Shown: piece by piece, positions 1-5,760 of the stretch | How positions within the stretch are numbered: position 1 is the stretch's first letter | Layout: every line of letters starts with the position of its first letter | Origin: Promethearchaeota archaeon | GTDB taxonomy: Archaea; Asgardarchaeota; Lokiarchaeia; Sigynarchaeales; MK-D1 | NCBI GenBank assembly: GCA_016839385.1 | Contig: JAEOUK010000493.1 | Coordinates: 1 to 12,474 of the forward strand | DNA: 12,474 bases | Reading direction: 5' to 3' | The notes under the pieces: model-generated | Database searches by the model: none | What the model saw: the letters and a program-made list of their open reading frames with translations, nothing else | Told to the model about the DNA's origin: nothing | Program-made: the position numbers and the translations under genes

Positions 1-2
1 AT

Positions 3-683
3 AACAATCATATTGTCTTGGTTTCAACACGAACTCCTCCTTGGAATTCAATTCTTTCATATACAGAAAATTTAGATGCTGTAGATTTTTTTGCGACTGA
101 ATTAACAAAAAAAGATCCAGACACTCCCGGAATATTAGGTCCAAAACCTGCGGTTCAGCGCTTTTTAAAGAAATGGACTAAACTCAATAAAGTTAGAACA
201 GAAATTGGAATGAATGAACGAATTTACAAATTGAGTGAAGTGAATCCTGAAACATTAGGAGATCACGAGTTTATTGTCGCTAAACACAAGCATAAAAATT
301 TAGTGAAAAAATGGGGATATGGATTTGTGACAGAAGCAATGCCAGAAACTCCGTTGGATCAAATTGAGAAATCCTTGAATAGAGCAGTTGCTCATATTAA
401 AGAAGGAAAAATATTTTTGTTATTGGATAATGGAAAACCCGTATCCATGGCAAGAAGTGTACCAACTGCATTTTGTGGAAGATTAAATTATGTATATACA
501 CCACCTGAACTACGGCGCAAAGGTTATGCTACTGAATGTGTTGCGAAACTCTCTAAAAAGCTTCTAGAAGAATATGAATACTGTGTTTTATTTACTGATC
601 TCTCAAATCCTATATCCAATAGCATTTATCAGAAAATAGGATACAAACCAGTAATGGACGTGGATCTCTATAAATTTGTATAA
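3..683 (+). CDS. GNAT-family N-acetyltransferase, 5' partial
   Basis: Probable cytoplasmic acetyl-CoA-dependent N-acyltransferase; the acceptor is unknown. The frame is open to the window edge with no stop, and the visible N-terminus (LVSTRTPPWNSIL) matches the middle of two-domain GNAT proteins of the COG3393 type (an 'RTPP-N-LLS' segment after about 60-70 residues), so the start lies outside the window. The TTG at 18 is probably only an internal leucine codon. Counting from that TTG, the catalytic GNAT fold occupies the C-terminal half: a core strand LNYVYTPPEL, then the pyrophosphate-binding loop R166-R167-K168-G169-Y170-A171, then the N-P-x-S-N-x-x-Y-x-x-x-G-Y segment at 197-209 that forms the last part of the acetyl-CoA site. 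It ends in TAA, 45 bases before the next gene. The family assignment is firm; the substrate is not. Confidence 0.9.
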   Translation, partial: NNHIVLVSTRTPPWNSILSYTENLDAVDFFATELTKKDPDTPGILGPKPAVQRFLKKWTKLNKVRTEIGMNERIYKLSEVNPETLGDHEFIVAKHKHKNLVKKWGYGFVTEAMPETPLDQIEKSLNRAVAHIKEGKIFLLLDNGKPVSMARSVPTAFCGRLNYVYTPPELRRKGYATECVAKLSKKLLEEYEYCVLFTDLSNPISNSIYQKIGYKPVMDVDLYKFV

Positions 684-697
684 AAAATGCTGAAAGT

Positions 698-707
698 ATT
701 TAATATA
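698..707 (+). promoter_or_regulatory. Candidate TATA box for the YhhN gene
   Basis: The AT-only stretch ATTTAATATA lies 22-31 bases before the ATG at 729. No Shine-Dalgarno is visible (TTCTTAAACC precedes the ATG), which would fit leaderless transcription starting at or near the ATG. The surrounding DNA is AT-rich, so this is weak evidence; read-through from the acetyltransferase gene is also possible. Confidence 0.35.
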
Positions 708-728
708 ACTTTATTTCCTTCTTAAACC

Positions 729-1436
729 ATGAGTGCAATTCAGATTATATTATTAGTTGTTTTTGGTTTGGATACCTTAATTCACATGTACGGTCATGTA
801 ATTTATCTGAAAGGCAATGAAAAACAAGGACAACTTATTGAATACATCACAAAACCTCTTCTAATGCCGTTACTAATCGCATTTTATTTAACCAACTATG
901 CTGCAGTTAATTGGTGGTACATTTTAGGGATATTTGGGGGATTTATAGGAGACGTATTTCTTATGCTTCCCGATCCTTCTGGCAAGAAAACTGCATTTAA
1001 AATAGGTCTTGTAGCATTTTTACTTGGTCATATTCTTTATATTGTTGCATTGATTCAATTAGGATGGGATTATGGTGGTTTCCAATTATGGAGTCTCGTC
1101 ATCGTTGCAGTTTTTATCTTGTATGGAATAATCATCGGGACTAAATTATTACCACAATGTGGAAAGATGAAAATTCCTGTGTTAGTATATCTAATTGTTA
1201 TAATTCTTATGGGAATTTCCACAACGGTCCTGATCGGTGTTAGAAATTCTACAGGTGTTATTTTACTAATTGTAGGTGCATGGTTGTTTGTGATATCTGA
1301 CACATTTAATGCTTTCAATAAATTTTCGAAACCTATTCCTAATGAACGCTTAATTACTATGAGTACATATATATTAGGACAATTTTTCATGGTTTTTGGT
1401 TATATCATAGCCAGTGGATTTACATTGTTCTCTTAA
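729..1436 (+). CDS. YhhN/TMEM86-family integral membrane protein (lysoplasmalogenase-like)
   Basis: A 235-residue, very hydrophobic protein with about eight membrane helices and no signal peptide, the usual size and layout of the YhhN (PF07947) family. Family hallmarks are visible in order: K42-P43 (TKPLLMPLL), G74-D75 (GFIGDVFLML), G100-H101 with Y104 (FLLGHILYI), S190-D191 (VISDTFNAF) and a terminal YILGQFFMV segment. Characterised animal and bacterial relatives hydrolyse the vinyl-ether bond of lysoplasmalogens and give a fatty aldehyde; the acidic residues in the GD and SD motifs are thought to be catalytic. If the host is an archaeon with isoprenoid ether lipids, the natural substrate may differ, so I name the family and not the reaction. 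The ATG start has no Shine-Dalgarno. The last 17 bases overlap the convergent amidohydrolase gene. Confidence 0.87.
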   Translation: MSAIQIILLVVFGLDTLIHMYGHVIYLKGNEKQGQLIEYITKPLLMPLLIAFYLTNYAAVNWWYILGIFGGFIGDVFLMLPDPSGKKTAFKIGLVAFLLGHILYIVALIQLGWDYGGFQLWSLVIVAVFILYGIIIGTKLLPQCGKMKIPVLVYLIVIILMGISTTVLIGVRNSTGVILLIVGAWLFVISDTFNAFNKFSKPIPNERLITMSTYILGQFFMVFGYIIASGFTLFS

Positions 1437-3078
1437 AAATGCACTTTCCTCTATGATATGTTTCTAAAACTTTTAATTTTTTTATCTCCTTTGAATTTAA
1501 TGTAAGAGGATTATCACTCAATAACACAAAGTCTGCGAATTTACCCGGTTCAAGAGAACCCTTAACTTCTTCTTGTCTTAATGCTTTAGCTGCATTAATT
1601 GTAAACATTTGAAGTGCTTGTTTTACATCTAAAATTTCTTCGGGAACAAAATCAAATCTATCCATGGCTATTCCCATAGCATTTAGAATACTTGCATTTT
1701 CAACTGGAGCATCTGAAGCCCCTGCGAGTATGATTCCAGCATTAAAAATCGATTTAAACGGGTAAGTCAATTTGACTCTATTTTTTCCTAGTCTGGATTT
1801 TAGCCATGTGTGTTCATTTTCTAAAAAGGAGGGTTGAGTCGCTATGATAATTTTATTTGCTTTAATCTTTTCAATTATCTCTTTTGATAGGATAGAAGCA
1901 TGTTCTATCCGGAAAACTCCTTCAGGAAAATCATATTCGTGCCTTTTTTGAATTTCTCCATAGATTTCTGTTAAAATATTATTTGCTTTATCTCCAATGG
2001 CATGAGTTAAAACTTGATATCCCAAATTGCATGTTTCATTGACAATTTCTTTTAATTCGGTTAGATCATGAACCAAATATCCACAATTGCCTGAAGGCCC
2101 ATCATAATACGATTTAAACATATAAGCTGTTCTAGCTCCAATTGTACCGTCTAAAAACCGTTTTATACCTCCTAATTTGAATTGATTCCTTTCATCATCT
2201 AATTTTTTTATTGTTTTATCATATCTAAGCAATTTCTTTGGTTTTTTAGTTATTAGATAGAGAACAAAATCTTGGAATAAGGAATTTTCTCGAATAAGTA
2301 TCTGCATAATTGAAAACTCAATCGAACCCAAACTCCCCGAAGGTCCTTCCTCAGTTGTTTGTAGCACTGCTCCAATGCTTGTGACTCCATGAGATGCCAT
2401 ATCTAAAGAAAATTGCTTTCCAGCTTCAATAAAATCGTCAAAACTTGGGGTGGGAATTTGATCTAATAGTATAGAAGTCGCCTTCTCTGTAAATACCCCT
2501 GTTGGGTCGCCATTAACATCTGTTTCAATATTTCCAGATTCAACTTTAAAATAATCCAATTTTTCTTTGGTGATACCCAGTAATTTCAATCCATAGGAAT
2601 TCGTGACACAACTATGACCATCGTGTCGTAGTACAATTATTGGTTGTGTTGTTGTGATCTTATCTAACTCCTTTCTTGATGGAAAAATTCGTTCTTTTGG
2701 ATCCCTAAATCGTTCCTCTAAGAAATCTAAGCCTAATGTCCAATCATTTTTTTCCTTGGTTTGAAGAACCTTTTCAAATGCGACTTTTAATTCCGTATAA
2801 CTCTTAATAGTATTCAATTGCAATTGTGTTTTAAAATAAATAGCAATAATAGGGTGCATGTGACTATCTATGAATCCTGGAACGACTGAAATTCCCTTTA
2901 GATCTCGTTTACTAATGTTGCGTGATGGAAAACTATGGTTTAAATACTCCTTTACATCGTGTTGGGAACCGATAGCAATTATTTTGTCTTCCAAAACTGC
3001 AAAAGTATCATAAATTGAGAAGTTTTCGTCGACAGTAATAATGATTCCATTAAAAAAAAGAAAAATGTCTGAAGACAT
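1420..3078 (-). CDS. YtcJ-type metal-dependent amidohydrolase (Amidohydro_3)
   Basis: A 552-residue cytoplasmic hydrolase, typical length for COG1574/YtcJ enzymes, which use one or two metals in a TIM barrel to hydrolyse amides, formamides or related bonds. A short N-terminal beta segment (F8-G35) and the C-terminal G507-x-L-x-P-G-K-F-A-D-F (about 507-517) form the composite beta sandwich around the barrel. Barrel motifs: H73-x-H75 in GFIDSHMHP, R151-H-D-G-H155, the K306-RFLDGTIGART strand, H359 with D363 (THAIGD), H393 in RIEHA and the metal/base D457 in GASDAPV, so the active site looks intact. It is the third gene of the operon. Its ATG is 9 bases after the transporter stop, and the preceding TAGGT supplies a Shine-Dalgarno. 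The substrate is unknown; sitting with a GPH symporter and an enolase-superfamily enzyme suggests a small imported metabolite. Its 3' end overlaps the YhhN gene by 17 bases. Confidence 0.9.
   Translation of the reverse strand: MSSDIFLFFNGIIITVDENFSIYDTFAVLEDKIIAIGSQHDVKEYLNHSFPSRNISKRDLKGISVVPGFIDSHMHPIIAIYFKTQLQLNTIKSYTELKVAFEKVLQTKEKNDWTLGLDFLEERFRDPKERIFPSRKELDKITTTQPIIVLRHDGHSCVTNSYGLKLLGITKEKLDYFKVESGNIETDVNGDPTGVFTEKATSILLDQIPTPSFDDFIEAGKQFSLDMASHGVTSIGAVLQTTEEGPSGSLGSIEFSIMQILIRENSLFQDFVLYLITKKPKKLLRYDKTIKKLDDERNQFKLGGIKRFLDGTIGARTAYMFKSYYDGPSGNCGYLVHDLTELKEIVNETCNLGYQVLTHAIGDKANNILTEIYGEIQKRHEYDFPEGVFRIEHASILSKEIIEKIKANKIIIATQPSFLENEHTWLKSRLGKNRVKLTYPFKSIFNAGIILAGASDAPVENASILNAMGIAMDRFDFVPEEILDVKQALQMFTINAAKALRQEEVKGSLEPGKFADFVLLSDNPLTLNSKEIKKLKVLETYHRGKCIFKRTM
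1471..1483 (+). terminator. Candidate T-rich terminator for the YhhN gene
   Basis: TTTTAATTTTTTT begins 35 bases past the YhhN stop codon, inside the antisense end of the convergent amidohydrolase gene. Archaeal RNA polymerase can terminate at U-runs without a hairpin. No stem is visible. Its placement fits, but the run could simply reflect Lys/Asn codons on the other strand. Confidence 0.35.
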
Positions 3079-3085
3079 ATGTTTT

Positions 3086-3090
3086 ACCTA
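3086..3090 (-). promoter_or_regulatory. Ribosome binding site fused to a stop codon, amidohydrolase
   Basis: On the minus strand the sequence TAGGT combines the TAG stop of the symporter with an AGGT Shine-Dalgarno core, followed by AAAACAT and the ATG at 3078. The 7-base spacing is ideal and fixes the amidohydrolase start. The arrangement implies translational coupling: ribosomes ending on the symporter are in place to restart. Confidence 0.6.
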
Positions 3091-4470
3091 TAAATTCATT
3101 TCTGCCAATTTAATTTTATTTAACCTTGCTTTTTCAGGTTTAAGATCATATACTAACCACATCATTAGAAATCCGAATAGATAAAATGCCGCTGGGATTA
3201 TAGCAGTGTGGATACGGATCCCCAAAGCAGCTGGTGGAAGTTGATAGACATATTCAGGTTGAAAATTGGTGAAATGATGAATGACACCAAATGCGATAGC
3301 TTGAATTACAATCGAAAAACGTCCTATGAAGGTTCGAAATCCATAAAAGATACCTTCGCTTCTCTTGCCCATTTTCACCACTAAATCATCAATTACATCC
3401 GAAAAGGTAGGATACATCAAGCTCCACGTAGCTCCCATAGTAAAACCTACAATTAACGCACAGATAATGACTGACCATGCATTGGTACTCACAAAAAAGA
3501 ATACGAACAGCAGACTAGAAGTAAGTCCCGTACCAAACATATATCCTATTCTGTTTCCTAATTTTCGTCCAACAAAAATCCACAAGGGTGCTGAGAGCAA
3601 ACCACCGACAAGCACTGCTGCGGATATGTAGAACTCCAAATCTACATCCTGAAGAATATACTTTGTGAGGTAAGGAAGACTTGCAAGCATTACGGTCATC
3701 ATGACAGTCTGAGCGAGATAGGCAGTTAAATATGCTATGAAATTTTTCTGCTTTAAGGCAAATCCTACTGTCTGGAAATAATTTTTATCAAGTTTCACTT
3801 CTTGATATTGCTCCTCAATACCTGGTTCAACTTCTTTTTCTTTCTTCATACCAGGGAACATAATTAAAATGGCTGCAATAACAGTGAACGAAACAAACAT
3901 AGCAGCATAAATGTATGTATCACGAGCACCATAGGTAATAAATATTGGTGGGACAAGCATACCAACAGTTAAACCGACTTGACTCAAAATGGTTTGGATA
4001 AAAGCAACTCTGGTCCTTTCGTTCTGAGATCTGAATTTTGTTGGGAAAACTGCCATCCAATTCGTATTCCATAAAGAAAAAGCAGTATCATAAAGACAGA
4101 TCATTATGAGTAGCCACGAGAAATGTAACCATTGATTAGTTCCCGGAACCATAAAGATTAGCAAGTAAATTATAGCTGTTGGAAAAGAGCTTATTACGAA
4201 ATATGTGAATCGATTTCCATATTTTTGTGTAAATCGATATTTTTTATCCGATAGATATCCCATTAAGGGGTCGTTGATCATATTCCAAATCCCATAAATT
4301 ATGACTGCAATTGATACTAAAGCTCCTGGGAGGAGTAATTCTGTTTCGTAAAAGGAATATACACGTATGCTGAATGCAGTCATAATGAAATCGTCAAAAA
4401 AACTCCCAAAGGAATATGATAGATGTGTTCCAAATTTATGTCTGTATTTTTTTTCTATATCTTCACTCAT
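3088..4470 (-). CDS. GPH/MelB-like cation:sugar-type symporter (MFS_2)
   Basis: A 12-helix inner membrane transporter (460 residues from the chosen ATG) of the glycoside-pentoside-hexuronide:cation symporter family. The family signature in helix 2 and the following loop is clear: W62-N63-M-I-N66-D67-P-L-M-G-Y-L-S-D75, followed by a basic RFTQKYGNR segment. The two halves are separated by a charged central loop (KKEKEVEPGIEEQ). A TTG two codons upstream (4476) keeps the frame, but the ATG at 4470 is preferred because GAGGT lies 6 bases before it, while that same GAGGT would abut the TTG. It is the second gene of the operon, 9 bases after the enolase-superfamily stop. In MelB the cation site uses Asp55 and Asp59; here the first is Asn63 and the second Asp67, so coupling-ion use may differ. 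The substrate is not predictable; sugars, sugar acids and glycosides are all possible. Confidence 0.9.
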   Translation of the reverse strand: MSEDIEKKYRHKFGTHLSYSFGSFFDDFIMTAFSIRVYSFYETELLLPGALVSIAVIIYGIWNMINDPLMGYLSDKKYRFTQKYGNRFTYFVISSFPTAIIYLLIFMVPGTNQWLHFSWLLIMICLYDTAFSLWNTNWMAVFPTKFRSQNERTRVAFIQTILSQVGLTVGMLVPPIFITYGARDTYIYAAMFVSFTVIAAILIMFPGMKKEKEVEPGIEEQYQEVKLDKNYFQTVGFALKQKNFIAYLTAYLAQTVMMTVMLASLPYLTKYILQDVDLEFYISAAVLVGGLLSAPLWIFVGRKLGNRIGYMFGTGLTSSLLFVFFFVSTNAWSVIICALIVGFTMGATWSLMYPTFSDVIDDLVVKMGKRSEGIFYGFRTFIGRFSIVIQAIAFGVIHHFTNFQPEYVYQLPPAALGIRIHTAIIPAAFYLFGFLMMWLVYDLKPEKARLNKIKLAEMNL

Positions 4471-4476
4471 TTTCAA

Positions 4477-4481
4477 ACCTC
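4477..4481 (-). promoter_or_regulatory. Ribosome binding site fused to a stop codon, symporter
   Basis: GAGGT on the minus strand overlaps the TGA stop of the enolase-superfamily gene (the TGA ends with the A of GAGGT's GA). It lies 6 bases before the ATG at 4470. It decides the start: the in-frame TTG at 4476 directly abuts it and would be too close. It has the same design as the next junction at 3086-3090. Confidence 0.65.
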
Positions 4482-5655
4482 ATTTTATTATTATTTTCTT
4501 CCCTGTAGCATATTTCTCTAATGCTTCTTCATCAATCTTAACTCCCCATCCAGGTTCATGGGATATATCTACATGTCCGTTATGATAATTGAGAGGTGTC
4601 TCAATTAAATCATCTTCAATCATGATATGTCCAAAGAGTTCTGTTGCATAATCGATATGATCATAACGTGCAACCGTCATATGTGTGTGGATTGCTGAGG
4701 AGATGCCTAAAGGTTGTGAATGGAGCACAATTCCCAAACCTCTCATTGATGCATAGTCCATCGCTCTAAGAGCTTTGGTAATTCCTCCTGGTCGCTCGGT
4801 ATTTATCCCAAACAACCGAACAGCATCCATCTCTGCGAGAGTGGTATATTCATTGAGAGAAAAACATCCCTCGTGTGACATTAACGGTGTTTGGACGTGT
4901 TTTTGTACATACTGCATTGCGAGAAAGTTGTCTTTATCCACTGGCTGTTCAGCAAAATCGATTCCAAATGGTTCTATTGCTTTAATGGCTCGTATTGCTT
5001 CTGGTGCTGTATAAGCTTGATTATAATCAACTCGTAGTCTTAATTCATCACCAAATGTGTCTCGCATCATCTGTATTAGTTTCACATCTTCAGGAATTGA
5101 ATTTCCTAATTTTAATCTGAATGTCCGATACCCTTGCTTGTAGAACATTTGTGCAAATGTTTTTACAATAGAAGCATCAGCTAAAGGCAACAACGCTGCT
5201 AATTCAATTGAATCGACTGGGCATCCTCCCATAAAATCATAAGCTGGGCGTTCTGTTATCTTTCCTATTAAATCATATAAACACATATCGATTAATCCTT
5301 TAGCAACCTCATTTCGTGCGAAATTTTTATCCAATTTCGCATTTAGTGCTTGAATATTGAATGGATTTGTATCAACGACGTATTTTCCGATATGATTTTT
5401 TATACTACTGATTATTTGATTAATGGAAATTCCTGTTTCAGGGAGCCAAGTTATAACTTCTCCTATTCCGAAATTATTATCATTATCAAATATTTTGCAA
5501 ATTGCAGCATCCACACCTAACCACGCTTCAGCTGCTCCAATCGCCGTTCCTGTACCATCCCCGCTTTCCGCCATTGCTTGTTTCACTTGTTTTGTAAACG
5601 GAACAAAGACGGGAGTAATCTCAATTTTAGATATTTTATAATCTTTAGAAGTCAC
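4480..5655 (-). CDS. Enolase-superfamily enzyme, mandelate racemase/muconate-lactonizing type
   Basis: A 391-residue two-domain enzyme: an N-terminal capping domain (about 1-130) and a TIM-barrel domain (about 145-370). These enzymes remove a proton alpha to a carboxylate with Mg2+, leading to dehydration, racemisation or cycloisomerisation. Visible active site: R180-L-K182 on strand 2 (usually K-x-K), metal ligands D210 (RVDYN), E236 (AEQP) and E262 (SHEGC), N285 on strand 6 (GINTERPGG), H312 on strand 7 (VLHSQP) and E339 (ATELFG). The metal-ligand spacing of 26 and 26 and the E262-N285-H312 spacing of 23 and 27 match mandelate racemase (D195, E221, E247, D270, H297), so this is the His-base subgroup, but with Asn for the dyad Asp. 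The Lys that MLE-type enzymes carry on strand 6 is absent. It has a GTG start, no Shine-Dalgarno and a TATA box 24-31 bases upstream, so it probably heads a leaderless operon. Sugar-acid dehydratase is one option; the substrate is unknown. Confidence 0.88.
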   Translation of the reverse strand: MTSKDYKISKIEITPVFVPFTKQVKQAMAESGDGTGTAIGAAEAWLGVDAAICKIFDNDNNFGIGEVITWLPETGISINQIISSIKNHIGKYVVDTNPFNIQALNAKLDKNFARNEVAKGLIDMCLYDLIGKITERPAYDFMGGCPVDSIELAALLPLADASIVKTFAQMFYKQGYRTFRLKLGNSIPEDVKLIQMMRDTFGDELRLRVDYNQAYTAPEAIRAIKAIEPFGIDFAEQPVDKDNFLAMQYVQKHVQTPLMSHEGCFSLNEYTTLAEMDAVRLFGINTERPGGITKALRAMDYASMRGLGIVLHSQPLGISSAIHTHMTVARYDHIDYATELFGHIMIEDDLIETPLNYHNGHVDISHEPGWGVKIDEEALEKYATGKKIIIK

Positions 5656-5671
5656 GTTAGAACAAAGATGG

Positions 5672-5681
5672 ATTTCGAAAT
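5672..5681. promoter_or_regulatory. Candidate operator palindrome at the enolase-superfamily promoter
   Basis: ATTTCGAAAT is a perfect 10-base palindrome. It overlaps the downstream edge of the TATA box and lies 17-26 bases before the GTG, a position where a bound repressor would block TBP/TFB or polymerase. This is inferred from position and symmetry only; a palindrome this short can arise by chance. Confidence 0.3.
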
Positions 5682-5686
5682 ATAAA
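5679..5686 (-). promoter_or_regulatory. TATA box for the enolase-symporter-amidohydrolase operon
   Basis: On the minus strand TTTATATT is centred about 27 bases before the GTG at 5655, with AAAGATT just upstream as a possible TFB-recognition element. No Shine-Dalgarno precedes the GTG (TTGTTCTAAC), so a leaderless transcript starting at or next to the GTG fits. It separates this operon from the GH31 gene, which ends 105 bases upstream. Confidence 0.5.
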
Positions 5687-5741
5687 AATCTTTAAAAAAA
5701 ACTGAAATGGAAAAATGGTCAATCATATTCAAATAGAATTT

Positions 5742-5756
5742 AAAAAAACAGAAAAA
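5742..5756 (-). terminator. T-rich terminator after the GH31 gene
   Basis: Read on the minus strand, TTTTTCTGTTTTTTT starts 5 bases after the GH31 stop. Two T-runs without a stem are a typical archaeal terminator. It lies ahead of the separate promoter of the enolase-superfamily operon, supporting two transcription units. Confidence 0.5.
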
Positions 5757-5760
5757 GTAA

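Noticed and set aside
1070..1390. Open frame on the minus strand opposite the YhhN gene
   Set aside because: It lies wholly inside a recognisable membrane-protein gene, resembles no family, and has no promoter or ribosome site.
4471..4476. TTG start two codons upstream for the GPH symporter
   Set aside because: The GAGGT ribosome site directly abuts it; the ATG at 4470 has proper spacing.
4480..5655. Assignment as dipeptide epimerase or N-succinylamino acid racemase because of the muconate-lactonizing look
   Set aside because: Those enzymes carry a catalytic Lys on strand 6; here that position is N285 and a His is present on strand 7.
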